Notes under the pieces: generated by a model
Seen by the model: the letters and a program-made list of their open reading frames with translations, nothing else
Told to the model about the DNA's origin: nothing
Database searches by the model: none
Origin: Symsagittifera roscoffensis
Lineage: Eukaryota > Xenacoelomorpha > Acoela > Convolutidae
Direction: 5' to 3'
NCBI RefSeq assembly: GCF_963678635.1
Contig: NC_087065.1
Location: 50,350,452 to 50,414,451, forward strand
DNA: 64,000 nt
Part shown: positions 47,984 to 60,480 of the stretch, one piece after another
Position numbering within the stretch: position 1 is the stretch's first letter
How the letters are laid out: every line of letters starts with the position of its first letter
Made by a program: the position numbers and the translations under genes

Positions 47984-48441
47984 CAATATCAAGACTTGGC
48001 TCAGACTTGCAGGCAGCGGTTTTATTAGCTGATCGCGCCGAACCAGCTATTTCAGAAAAAAAGTAACAGCAGCAATTTTACGAGTACCTGTGACGGCTGG
48101 TTTCTCACCAATTACCAGCCCGCCAGGTCTCATTGAAACAAAAACTTCACCAACAAGTTGAGCGATGCAGAAATATCCACCAAGACAGTTATTATAAAAC
48201 TCTATTGATAAATCGAATTGCGGCTGTAAATAAAACTAATAAATGTGCTGAAATACTTTATCAAACCAGACCACTTACCAAACGTCTTCGAGTTAGACAA
48301 GGTCGGCCGAAAAATGAAACATCCTTCGCCATAGTGATGTTACTTCTGTTTGCTATGTTAAGAGGTCTAAATGTGTTGAAACGAAATCCCTTCAATAATT
48401 TCTTTTTTCAAAAGGTTTGAAAAAATTTGTTTCGTTTGAAG
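47984..48441. other. Sequence between gap and next vWA exon
   Basis: Mostly intronic. A 95-codon frame at 48133 starts with a usable ATG-like codon but is rich in Lys/Arg/Asn without domain features, and I do not support it as a gene. The acceptor before the next exon (TTTCGTTTGAAG at 48430-48441) has a weak pyrimidine tract. Confidence 0.4.
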
Positions 48442-48649
48442 GAAACCAGCAACTACGTGAATGTGTTTGCAATCGGGACAAAGGGAGATGCTAACTTGGA
48501 GGAACTGCAGACGATAGCTGGGGATCCCCTGAATGCGCGGAAGTATAGTGACTTTGACGAGTTCCTGAAAGACACGAATGGCATCACTAAAATGGTCTGT
48601 GACTCAGTCGCCCTCGTTCCATCCATGGCGCTCAACAACATCAACAGAG
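48442..48649 (+). CDS. Host vWA-domain gene, C-terminal vWA exon
   Basis: The exon reads NYVNVFAIGTKGDANLEELQ and then GDPLNARKYSDFDEFL. This is the usual fifth strand (VxVFAIGxG...), helix and last strand of a vWA domain, ending with a helix and a Cys (MVCDSVAL). The donor is GAG|GTATCC (GT at 48650), giving phase 1 at the 3' end. The codon usage and GC content rise sharply compared with the flanking introns, supporting it as a real exon. Confidence 0.78.
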
Positions 48650-51600
48650 GTATCCATAACAATAACACCGGTTGCACCAAATACTGAAAAAATGACTATC
48701 GTACAACTCTATGCATGGATTCTTTTGGCAGATTTACACAACTTTTTTCATGCTGAAATTACGTATGAGTAGCTTTTTTCCAATAAGAAACTTGGTTCAA
48801 TCAAATTGATTAAAAACAATTTCTTTAACTTGAAAATTAATGTTTGCTGTAGAATGAGCTGATTTATCAGTTGAGTCATGTGATTTTTTTGGGAAAAAAA
48901 TGTTGAAAATTGTCCGCGCTCTTCTAGATTTTTTTGTGATTTGGTTTTTATTTTCTTTATCATTTTTTCAAAATCAGTGTTGGCCAAATGAAGGAAAGTT
49001 ACGCCCTCTAATTAAGAAAGCGGCAATGACTATAAAAAACATAAATTAATTTTAGCTGTGGAAGTGGAATTAAATTTTTAAGAGTAATGAACGTAGTGAA
49101 GACTCTTATATAGGTCTTTCTGATTTTTTTTTGTTATTTTTTTCAGCAAAAGTCTTAAAATAATGATGCACTTAGGTATATATTTTTTTGAGTTCAATTG
49201 AAATTCATCTGCTGAAAGTGAGGTACATAGAACTCTCCAAATAGCCAATGGCGCAAACGTGCAAATGGCGCAAAAATGGCGCATGTGCAAATGACGCAAA
49301 AATTCGTGAACGATTTCTAGTTTCGATAGTGGAATTTAAATGTAAGAATTCCAGCGGAAAAAAACTTTAGCTGTTGATCCAGTTTTCTCAAGTTGGATTG
49401 ATGTTATCAAAAAAGCGCCAATCATATGTCGTTCTAGAAATTAAAAGAGCTTAAAGGTCATCTTTTTTTTTTCTTTGAAACTCGAAACCTGAGTTTTTTT
49501 TCAACATAGTCAGTGTTTTTTATGTTTACTTGCGTTCATACTCTTTTCCAATCTTCTTTTGGCTATGGTTTGGTTTCCCAGCGTAAAAAACACCTAATGA
49601 TTCAGTTATCGCAAAAATGTTCTAATTTTATCGAAAAAGAGTCAATCATAAATTGTTCCTGAAAATTGAATAAACTTCAAGGCCATCTTTTTTATGAGTT
49701 CATCGACACAGTGAATACGTTTACATAGGTCGTGATGGTTTTTGTCAAAGGAAAGTCTGAAAATTTGTTTACGCTCAAATTTGATCCTTCGTATTGACTT
49801 TTGTTAATTTTTTTTAAAATTTCATTTCCTTTACTTTTTTAGAATGAACGCAGAACCCTCTATTGGACAGCAAAATAAAAAAAGATCTCAAAAAAAGATC
49901 GAACTTTGGTTTCGCACAGGAGTTTTAATATTCAGACTTCTCAGCGGAATTATAAATTCATTGTTTGATCCAATTTGCTCAGTTTGAGAACTTCAAGGTT
50001 TTATATTTTTGACTTTGGAATTCAAAAATTGAGGTTTTTTTTCAAAAAAAAAAACAAGTATATGCGAAAATTGGATGTTGAAAAGTCATTTTTTTGTTTT
50101 TGTTTCTAAGTATTCGTTTTATATAAGTTTTTGTCATTTTTGGCTCAGCTTTTTGAGGATAAAGTCTTGAAATGCTCTAATATATACACATGTGCACTTA
50201 TACACATTAAAGCATTCAAGAATGCACTTAGGTTTCAATGCATTTTTTGAGTTCAGCTCAATTTCTTCTGCTTAATGTTAGGTAATATGCGCTCTCCACA
50301 CACGATTACGGGCAAAACGAGAAAAACACAGAAACAAGTTTTAGTTTCGAAAGTGGCTTAAGACTTTAAGATTTCCCGGCTAAACCCAAAGTTTCACTCT
50401 TGATTTAATTTTCTCAAATGAGTTAATTAAAACAAAAAAGATTTAATTGATATTTTTCATTTGAAATTCGAAGAGCTTTAACACATCAGTTTTTTTCTTT
50501 TTCCTTGCCTTCAATGACTCTTTTCCAACTACCTATTGGCTGTTTTCCCAGCAAAAATTGAAAGAGGAAGAAAAATCAAGCTAAAATATTTTTTGAATAT
50601 TTGACGTGATCATTTTTTTTTGAAAACAGAAATTTGAAAAATTATCGAAAAAATTTTCAGGCAAATTTTAATTTTCTGTTGACTATTTTAAGAGTCAATT
50701 AGCCTAGTCCATTCTCTCATATAGGTCGTGATGATTTCTTTTTTTTCAGTAAAGTCTTAAATTGCTCTAATAACAAAAACAAGCATTCATACTCATCAAT
50801 ACACATATCAATGCCCTCAAGTAAGTGAGCCCTTTTTGAAATCATTTCAAATTCGTTTGCTAAAAAGTAGAAAAAATGCACTCTTCGACTATGCAAGTGC
50901 AAAAAAGAACGTAATCAGTTTCTTATTTGGAAAAAGGATTTTTTTTCTAATTTTTTCCAGCGGAGTTAACACTTTTCCGCAATGCAGTTTTCACAAATTG
51001 ATTCATTGTATCAAAAAAAGTTACCGGTATAGTTTGTTTTTGAAATTTTAAGAGTTGTGAGGGACATATAGTTTACCTTACATATTGTTTAAAGAACGAA
51101 GCTGCTCCACGAAAAATTCAGTTTTATCTGTTCGTTTACGTTCATTTACTCATTTACAACTGTTGGCAATGTTTCTTATTGAACAGCTTGATTTTTGATT
51201 TTTCTTGAAACTCCGCTATGTATGTAAGAGCTTTAGTTTTGTAAGTGACATCTAATTCTAAGAAACGAGTAACTTTTTGAGAATTATTTGTAGAAATTCA
51301 CCAAACTTACATATGCTAATTCCGTAGAAAAAAAACATCCTCCTTTTTCCTCCTCCCCACTTTACATAAGCATCAATTCTATAGCGCAAGGAAAGGTTCT
51401 AGAATGTTAAATATGAAAATCAATTAAATTAGTCAAAGCCTATTTAGTTCTCGTGCAAATTTGAAAGAGTCTCCAATGTGAACAAAACGTCCCCTTATGA
51501 AAAATCGCAGCCGTGGAACAATTGAAAATAAAAAGATTCGCAACTTCATTTGCAAGAGCAGGTTCATTTGTAATCGAGAAAATTTTTTCTTTGAAAACTT

Positions 51601-54546
51601 TTTTTCTGCAAATCAGTACAAAATTGACCTTGATTTTTTGAGGAACTTTATCGCTGTCCAGGATATTTCTCACCTAGTTGAGTTTAATGGCATCGGAGTA
51701 TTAGGACTAGAGTCTGAGTGGCGGCTGGACGTAGGTTTTTTTTGTCGGGCGGATATTGATTATTTTTGGAAAACTTCAACGGTCGGAGGAAACATCGTTT
51801 TTCTACTTAATTTTTGTTGACTGACTTTACAAAGAATGCAACAATTTCCTTAGAGCCTAGTATAGAAAAAAAGAAAGAGCTTTGTCTGTGTGTGTATGTG
51901 TGTTAGTTACAGAACTCCTTCTAGAAGTATAGTAGTACAGCTGTGAAACCTTACATGTCTGTATATAAAAATTCTAGGAGCGTCATGGTTTGGGTGGTTT
52001 TTCCAATAAAGCGCACCTCGGAAAAAAGTGGAAAAAAGAAATCCGAATAAAACTGAACTCTAAGTTCCCTTTGCAATTAATTTTCATGACATGAGTGGAA
52101 TTGAACTTGTTTTTTTTCTCGAGCAATTTTATTGACAGTCGACAAACGTAGTGCAAACTTTTATATCGATCGTTAAATTTTTTTTTCGTAAAATTGAATT
52201 TCAATTTAAACTCAATTTTGTTCAGGCTCAAAAGAAAGTTTTTTTAGGGTTTGACTTTTGATTTATTTCACCTTTAGTTCGTTTTTTTTTTAAAAAAAGG
52301 AAGTCATTTTCTACTATGGAACCGCAAAAGTGTAAAATTGGGCTTCTATTTTTAAAAGTAATTTATTTAATTTTCCTTTTTTCCCTATTTAAATTTATTG
52401 TATCGCAAAAAAATCAACACAAAAATTTCTTGAATTGGTATAATTCTAGCTTTAAAAATTGAAAATTTAAGTAGTCGCGAAGAATAAAACAGTCCTGTTT
52501 TCTGTTTATATGCGTTCATTGACTCATTTCCAATTTTCTGTTTGCTTGTTCATTTTCATAATCATTCAAAAACCCATTCTAGATTTTTTCTTGAAATTTT
52601 CCGTTTATAAAATCAACAGTTGGTATGAAATTTTAATTAAAAAATAAAATAAAACAATTGAAAAAAAAAAATTTGCTCCACACGCAGACGAAAATGGTTG
52701 GTTTATAAGTAGTTAATGAATAAATTAATAGTTTTATATTGCACCGCTCAGCCAAGTAAACCCAAGAAGCTGTAGAAATGAGCATGAAAACCAGCCGTCA
52801 GATTCCTAGCCGAACTCCAAACTTGATTTCAGTGGTTGTTTTTTATGCATTATCAAAACAAGAGTCAGTTTACTGTCTTTTTGCTCTTTCGACTTTTTTA
52901 TTTTTCAATTCAAAATCGAATTTTTCGCATGTGGGGAAAATTTGTTTTTGATTTGAAGATGAAAAAGCTCGAACAAAAAGAAATAAAAACAACATGAACA
53001 TTCCCTCATCCGAGTTTAGGCGTTAATAATCGATTATGATTTTTTTGATGACTTTTTGATTATTATTACCAAAATTAGGTGTTGAAAGGATTCATAATTG
53101 ATTACAATCGTGATATTTTCCAAGAGATTTTAATCTCTTAGAATCGATTAAAATTGATGATAGCTCATACAAATAAAAATCTTTAAAATCAATTATAATC
53201 GATTTAATTGATAAGAATCTCCTATTTTGCCACAGTTTTGTCACACCAAAACAATGTTTAAATTATATATATGTTATTAATTTTCTGTCAACAACAAAAT
53301 TTCTAAAAATAGATATCTTGTCACACTTTGGCTCATCTGAACACAAAAATATACCACGAAACAAGTTTCTTATTGATCATATTAGTTGAAAGGTTCCTGC
53401 GGTTGGTGAAAAATAAATCTCCCTAATTACTCACCAAACTAAATCAGTTTGCTGATGTTTTGATGGTTGAAAAAGCTTTAAAATTGCATCATGAAACAAC
53501 TCTAGGGGGTAAGAAAACTTAAAAAAACGTATAAATTTGAGAGGATACGAAAAGTTTTGAAAAGCATAAGTTATAAGCAATATAGATGCAACTTCGAAAG
53601 CAAGTTGGCAAGCAAAATTGTTTATTATCGTTTATAATCGCTTAAAAAGAAATTTTGTGCAAAACTCAAGAATTAGAACTTTGGATAAAAAATGGTCTAT
53701 AATAGATCATAAATTATTATAATTGTATCAAAAATTAGACGAATACTTATTATAATCGATTAAAATGTATTATAATTATTATAATTGATTTCAAAAAGAA
53801 TTTTTTAAAGCAATTATTAATTGAATAAAATCGATTTTTTTTTGAGTTTTACTAAGACTGGTACTAAAATTGTAATACAATCGATTATTAACGCTTGAAA
53901 CTGAATGTGGGTTGCAATAATCTAATGAGTTAAAACTTATAAAACACACACGCAAATCAATTTTAAAGTTTGGAAAATAAGTTTTTAATATTTTGGCTAC
54001 AGTTGTTTTTTCAAAGAGTCAGGATTGAGTATTCAAACTCTCAAGGGAGTTTGAAAGTTGGCAATTTGGGTTATTTAAGGGCCAAAATTAATTATATAAT
54101 TCACGGCAAAAAGAATTTCTTTGCGGGACTCGAACTGACTCCTCCGGAATCGAGTACCTAAGACTTCTGGGCTACATCTGTTCCACCAATCCTTATAATT
54201 AATGTTTGCTTTTGGTTTATTTAAACTAAAACGAGGAAACTAGGTGAGCCCACTTTGCCAACAATTGGGGCTCATGGAGCTCATTTTGTTATAAAGTCGT
54301 CTCAATCAGCCTCCTTTGAAAAACTGCGCTTACTCAGATGTTGGGGATCAAAGTTGGGCCCATTCTGCTAAAGTTTGAACTCATTCAGCTCCTTTTTATG
54401 ATCGTTGAGCTCATTCAGCACCCTCCATGGAGAAACAGCTCATTCAGCACCCTCCATGGAGAAACAGAGACAAAAATGGGGACCAGTTTCGATCCAGGTA
54501 TTGAAGCGTGTTAATTTTTCCAGCTGCCACTTGGCTATGTTTACAG
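48650..54546. other. Long AT-rich intron with degenerate internal repeats
   Basis: 5.9 kb with no exon that I can support. Degenerate units recur about every 400-700 bp. Each has a GATCCAGTTTTCTCAAGTTGG-like core (49378, 49600, 49970, 50403, 50982). They also share a GTAGTGAAGACTCTTATATAGGTC-like core (49090, 49708, 50705, 52150). A MITE-like element occupies 53020-53894. A perfect 29 bp tandem pair (AGCTCATTCAGCACCCTCC...) lies at 54408-54465. Confidence 0.55.
53020..53894. repeat. MITE-like element with 16 bp TIRs, rich in ATAATCGATT
   Basis: The ends are GCGTTAATAATCGATT (53020-53035) and its exact reverse complement (53879-53894). The interior is filled with variants of TTATAATCGATTAAAAT in both orientations. 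No coding frame is present and no clear target duplication is visible. It may be a non-autonomous DNA transposon or a palindrome-rich satellite fragment. Confidence 0.5.
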
Positions 54547-54852
54547 GTAAGCGCAGTGCTGAGCTTGACAATGTGGAAACGGAAACAGGTCTGACAAAAA
54601 GAGGAAGAATCAATAAAATGAGCTTCTCGTTTTCGTTGAACGCGCTTCACATAGGGCATGCAAGATACTTCTGCATGAGTTACCAAGTAGGCACTATTCT
54701 GAAGTTCGACTGGAGGGTGAAGACGTCTGTTGAGGTGTACTACTCATTCTCAACCAAACATCCCAGTTACTTGCACAACGACTTCCAGTCTATGGAGACG
54801 CCGAGCAAAGGAAGGAGATCGACCAGACATGGGACCATAGTTAAGCCCCCCG
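54547..54852 (+). CDS. Host vWA gene, downstream exon of unknown domain
   Basis: Acceptor TGTTTACAG (AG at 54545-54546) and donor CCG|GTGAGA (GT at 54853). The phase fits: the previous exon ends after one base, and this one begins with the two bases that complete a Gly codon. It also ends in phase 1. The product reads SAELDNVETETGLTKRGRIN then MSFSFSLNALHIGHARYFCM and SVEVYYSFSTKHPSYL, a beta-rich segment likely in an extracellular module. I do not recognise the family. An alternative acceptor at 54522-54523 would be out of phase. Confidence 0.65.
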
Positions 54853-56805
54853 GTGAGATCTCGAAAGGCCATTGCATTCATTCCCATCACATTCGCTGTC
54901 AATGACTGAGAACCATACACACATTTAACATGCCCTGCCCCCCTCCCCCAAGCTCAATATTGTACCTAAAGTATCGGAATTCACACAGTCTTATTATTGC
55001 CATATTGTCATCTATCTTCAATTTATGACACTTTTTTTAATGCGCGCTGCATCGAAAAAATACAAAACTTGTCGAGCCTTTTATAGTTAGTATACGACAA
55101 GATAGGTTTTCCGAGTTCTCCCAAAAACTAAGCATATGCTATCTTAGCACAGATCATTTGGGGCCGTCTTAGGGAAGTGTTTGGAAACAGGAATCGCTTT
55201 TGTTTCTGCACTCAGGCGATAACCTGACCAATTTGGCTGCAATAGTGGGTGGTACCACGTAAAAGTTCTAGACGCAAAAAAAACGGCCTTGAGTCGCAAA
55301 AAAAAGAGCTTCGCTCAGCAAAATAACACTGTCTGGAATGTGGGGAGATAATACAAATGGACTATCCTCGACAGGACTGTTAAGGCCTACAGATAGCTCC
55401 TCTGCGATTCGCAGGAACTACAATTAAATTAATTCTCTTCAGTTTAGTACTCTTGAAAGACACAAAATTGAGTACTGTAAAATAATATCACCAATGGGCG
55501 ATGAGGGAGGGGGGATTGGGATGATATCAGAGGCGGATCTAGGTTTTTCTCGAGGGGTGGGGGGATTTGTGAAATTGCACAGCGTCCCGATCCTGTCAAA
55601 AATTGCGAAGTCGCGAAAGTCTGGGCTCGCTAACACCTGGCTGTGAACTTCTGCACGTAAATCGTGGACCTAGACTCGAGAACGAACAAAACCACATAAC
55701 CGGAAGTAAATAATACATATGTTTCAGATTGGTCACTTGACGATATTTGTCAAAATCCCCGTAAGTACTGTGCTATCTTAGTGTTTCTATCAAATTAAAA
55801 TCTCGTCTATTTAAAATCTCAAAAATACCTAATGAATGCATGAAAACGGTCATAAAATATTACAAAACCAAAAAAAGTCAGTTTGATAATATCTAATAAA
55901 ACCATGGAAAACTGCATAAAAAAAAAAAAATTATGTATAGTTACCGCCAATTCAATTTGAAACATCTTTTTAGACAGAGTAGGAGGCCGACTTTGCTATC
56001 TGTTAACAGGGTGAAGGATCAAGATTGCTGAAATGTCACTTTGCCTTAAAGGCAGAAAACAAAACGTTTTTTTTTTTTTTCATTTTCACTTTATCCAGCC
56101 ATACGCTTCGTAGAGTACGAACGAATGTATTTATCATTCCAAATCCTAATAGTAAGAATTAGAAATCCGCCGCTATCGCGTGCTGCTAAGACACAACATA
56201 GCGCAAGCTGTAATTGTCCCAAATTGGTCAAATAACCTACAAAATTGGAACCATCGTAACTCTGCTCGTAAAAAAGAAAACCATCAAGAAAACCAAATTT
56301 TGCAGATGGTTTAAACGTTTTACTGCAAAATGCTCATTATAAATTTCGAAATTTGACTGAACAAAAGACCACCCAAAGTAAGAAAGTGGAACAATAAAGA
56401 ATTAGTATATGAATAGCGAAAGTTGGTTTTAGTGATACTAACAAAAAAAGTTACCATGACCACCCGGATTTGTGATGGCTTCAACGAAACTCGAATGATC
56501 GCGTACAAAGAGCAGGCCTATCCGGAATGTAATACCTCCTGCCTAATACTGCCCGTCGCATAGGAAGAAGAGAAAATTATCTCGCACTCATAATTCAAAT
56601 GTGCATAGTGCAACGTTTCAATTTTTGTCTCATGATATTGGAAAAATTCTTGCGTTACGCGTATTCGAAGAAATGGAATATTTATACTCGATGTGGTTTT
56701 TTTCAGTCATTTTTTGTCGATCGAAATAATAGTTTTCGACCAAAATTTTGAAGATATTCACTCGACTTCCTGAGTTCGAATTTGTAAAGATATTTTACTT
56801 CCTAT
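54853..56805. other. AT-rich non-coding sequence, no gene seen
   Basis: Intron or 3' flank of the vWA gene. It contains a fragment resembling the left end of the hAT-type MITE (CAGAGGCGGATCTAGG near 55530). I could not find a further exon of the host gene. Confidence 0.5.
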
Positions 56806-57098
56806 CAGGGGCGGATCTAGGATTTTTTCAAAGGGAGGGGATTTTCAATGAACTTTCGAAAACTTTGTTGACCTTTTTTTTAGGTCTCCCAAAGCACTAA
56901 AAAGACCCTGTTTTAGTAAAATTTTCTGCGCCGCAGGCAAAATTTTGAAAAACAGGCCATAAAAAAAGGTTTTGGGGTCCGTCATTAAATATGGATATCT
57001 CAAATAGTACAAATCAAAAGGGGGACCCTTTGGGTCGGCAGGGGGTCAAATCCTTGAGGAAAAAGCGGTCGGAAACCCCCCAACTAAATCCGCCCCTG
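56806..57098. mobile_element. hAT-type MITE, second copy
   Basis: 293 bp element with ends CAGGGGCGGATCTAGG and CTAAATCCGCCCCTG, inverted to each other. The flanking 8-mers CTTCCTAT and CTTCCGAG match at five of eight positions, so an original 8 bp duplication may have diverged. The interior shares blocks with 985-1321, for example AAAGGGGGACCCTTTGGG. Confidence 0.75.
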
Positions 57099-57109
57099 CT
57101 TCCGAGTAT

Positions 57110-57420
57110 TTTTTGCAAAGTTCTGAAAGTTTGAAAATTGCCAAATTTGCCATGTTCTGGACTAAATTATGCGCGCTTTGAAGAGTTCATTCATTATGGT
57201 GAGAGCGTAACGCGAATTACTTAACCGTGGCGAATTATCCCGCCCAACAAAATCGTTCAAAATTGAATTGAGGCTAGCTAATTGGTGGTCGTGCGACTCA
57301 AACTTTTACACTTGTCCAAAATGTATAGGTTTTCAATAATTTTTTCTCCAAAAACTATTTGATATGAATTAAGGGACAGTCGGAACATGCAGGGTTTTGC
57401 CCTGATCAACGAGCAGTCTT
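57110..57420 (+). repeat. Forward arm of a large inverted repeat
   Basis: The sequence from AAAATTGCCAAATTTGCCATG (57135) through the hairpin at 57390-57404 matches the reverse complement of about 59240-59560, with roughly 80-90% similarity by eye. It encodes nothing. The two arms enclose about 1.8 kb that is itself made of repeat modules. Confidence 0.65.
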
Positions 57421-57965
57421 GTTGTTCCGACTTTCGATACGAAAGTAACGGAATATTTGTGCTCCGGGTAGGTTTTTTAGACAAATTTCGACTTTTTAAC
57501 AAGTCATTTTTGACGGAGTTTTTTTTATCATTCAAAAGGTTTTGTTGTCTTGAGCTTAAATTTGAAAAAATATTTTACCTGTGATTATTTTTTGTAAAGT
57601 TATGGGGGTTTGAGTATTGCCATGTTGTGCTATTATTTTGCGCAATTGCCATCTTCATGGGGGTTTAAAGATATATTTCGCGCTATTAATGCGTTAGCCG
57701 AAAATTAATCCGTCTTAGAAATTGTTTCAAATTGATTGAAAGAAGCTGGTTTGCAATAATTAATTTGTTACACATAGCGAAATCTATTTTTTTGTACATT
57801 ATATGACGCGTGGGGTGATGATTTTCCTCAAAAAAATTTCAATTTTAGAAAAAAAGATTCATTTTATTACACTTAACTTTTCACTGCTCCATAAATCTTA
57901 AAAGGCAGTCGGATTATTTAGAGCTTTGCCCTGATACGAGCAGTCTTGTTACTTTTTTTCATGTT

Positions 57966-60480
57966 ATTACTGCTCCATAGACCTTAAAATGCAGTCGGAC
58001 CTTTCTGGGCTTCGCCCTGATACGAGCACTATTGTTATCTTTATTCTGATTGGATTAAAAATAACGGAAAACTTGTGTTTGGGGTGGGTTTTTTTTCGTC
58101 AGACAAATATCGACTTTTTAACTGGCCAATTTAAACAAAAGTTTTAAACATCATTCACAGCTATTGTTGTCTTGAGATTAAATCTGAAAAGATAATTTAC
58201 CTGTGATCATTTTTTGTAAAGTTAAGGGGGTTAAAAAAATTGCTAATTTGGGACAATTAACTTGCGATATTTTTCGCACTAATAACGCGTAATCGGAAAT
58301 TTAATCCGTCTTAGAAATTGTTCCAAAATGGTTCAGGGAAGCTTATATGCCATAATTGATTTGTTAATTAGAGCAAAATCAGTCTTTTTGAACTTAATAT
58401 GGCGTGTGGGGGGATGTTTTTACCAAAATTTTTTTAATTTTTTAAGTTTTTTTTATTTAACTAAATTTAAATTTGTCATGTCATTACTGCTCCATAGACT
58501 TTAAAAGGCAGTCGAAACACTCAGGGCTTCGCCCTGATACGAGCATTTTTCTTCTTTTTTGCTATGTAACGAATATTTTCATCTATTTCTGTGGGAAAAG
58601 ATGAATCAATTACTGCTCTGCTTACTAATAAAGAGAACTTTGAGCCTTGTCTCACTTGCGTAGATGCAGTTTCCAACAGAGAGCAGTTGCTTGAAATTGA
58701 TGCGCAAACTTGTTTCGGCAAACTGATTTTTATGACATGCGCATCGCTTCTAGAAACTTCACGAGCAAAACATTTTCAATTTATTGGCCAAGTATCAAAT
58801 GTTTCTTAATATAAAAATACATATGAAACCTTGCAATTCACCTTAAAATAATGAGAGTAACTTAGCTTGAACAAGCAAAAAAATTTTCATTGAAAATCTT
58901 AAGGAAATTTTAAGTGTATTTTTAACCTTGTCTAGATACGTATGGGTTTACATCAATATATTGCTATGAATTGAAATATCTAGAATAAAAGTCACCTCAA
59001 AGTCGTTTGAAGAACACACTTGAAGAAAGCACAAAATTTGTAGAAATCAACAAACTCAACATATGTTAATGTATAAAAGTTGCATATCAATCTCCTTAAG
59101 CGTATCGTCATTTTCCTACAAAAATCTGATTTTAATCCATATTTGATTTTTTTGCGAGAAAATTATTGATCTAATTTTCCGTCGAATTTTTTTTGAGTTA
59201 AAGCTAGCTCTTTATTGTTTGTGTCATTAACGTGAACAAGACTGCTCGTATATCAGGGCAAAGCCCTGAAAATTCCGTTTGTCTCTTAATTCATATCGAT
59301 TAGCTTTTGGGAAAACAAAATATTGAAAACCTATACATTTTGTGGACAATATGAAAGTGTAAGATTTTGAGTCGCACAAAAACAATAAAACCACCAATAA
59401 GCTAGCCTCAATTCAATTTGGAACGATTTTGTTGCGCGGGATAGTTCGCCACGCAAAAATAAATCGCGTTACGCTCTCAGCATAATGAATGAATTCTTCG
59501 AAGCGCGCATAATGTAGTCCAGAACATGGCAAATTTGGCAATTTTCAAACTCCCTGAACTTTACGAAATAATTGGAGATGAATTATCTTTTTACATTTGA
59601 ACTCAAGAAGTCAATATTTTTAATGATGTAGAAAAAAAACTAGATGAAAATTATTATTTCGATCGGTAAAAATTGACTGAATAAAAAAACCACACCGAGC
59701 TTAAAAATTCCATTTTATTCGAAAGTCGGAACAAAAAGCAATGTCTGTTTGGGTGTAAAATGTTCTTCAATGAAATAATTTTCAATCTTCAATTTGTTCG
59801 ATTTATTGTATCAAGCACATTAGAATAATCTTTTACTGCATTAAGACAGCTAGAACAGGCTATTCACCCTAACGTACTAAACTCTGAGAGCTGCATTCAC
59901 AAACTAATAACGACCCCGTCCCCATGGGATTTTTTGTGCAAGATCTGAAATTCTTTATTTCTTACATAAGTTGATTCTCAGACCTGAAATTTTTTATTTC
60001 AGATCTTGATAGAAACTTGAAAAACTAAATTTCAGATCTGAAATTAGATCTGAGAAACCCTTTGTTAAATTAAAATTTATGCGTATCGATCAAACACCTG
60101 AGTTTTTTTGATGTTTCTGCAATACACAATTACGTTTACATTAACTAGAGGTAAAAAAAATTCCGAATAACTTCCATTACGAGGCCAATTTAGGCACTGA
60201 CTAGGCGCTCATTTTTGTGTCTGTATGTTCCTGGATTCCAGAGTCAAGTCTTCAAGCATGTTAAAACTTTGTCGGAACGATCAAAAAAATGAAACAACAA
60301 AAAAAGAATAAAGAAGCGTCCTTGTTGCAGAATCCGCGTACAATTCACAAAATGCACAGTTTGGCATCGAGTTTTCACAAATAATTTTTTTTTAAATTAA
60401 GTTATTGTTCAACTGTGTTACAAAAGTTTTCAAAACTGTTAAGACATCAAATTTTGATTTTTCATGCGTTTTTTTGCATT
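57966..60480 (+). repeat. Unit 1 of an about 3.53 kb tandem segmental duplication (shared part)
   Basis: This stretch matches about 61499-64000 in the same orientation at an offset of 3,522-3,536 bp, with high similarity and small indels. It contains the hairpin module at 58522-58536, an inverted hairpin module at 59254-59268, and the reverse arm of the large inverted repeat. It also contains a cluster of AGATCTGAAAT palindromes near 59950-60050. A short frame at 58591 (GTG start) stays open in both copies, but I do not regard it as a gene. Confidence 0.8.
59240..59560 (-). repeat. Reverse arm of the large inverted repeat
   Basis: Reverse complement partner of 57110-57420. It contains the hairpin CAGGGC-AAA-GCCCTG at 59254-59268 and the sequence CTCAATTCAATTTGGAACGA, mirrored at about 57250-57275. 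A further copy of this arm lies at about 62795-63115 in the second tandem unit. Confidence 0.65.

Noticed and set aside
51497-51820. 107-codon plus-strand ORF in the long intron
   Set aside because: Composition follows the local AT-rich repeats, there are no splice-site-supported boundaries, and no family is recognised.
58521-58809. Two short overlapping ORFs (about 66-72 codons) conserved in both 3.5 kb units
   Set aside because: Conservation is expected from the duplication itself; the plus frame starts at GTG and changes between copies are not clearly synonymous.
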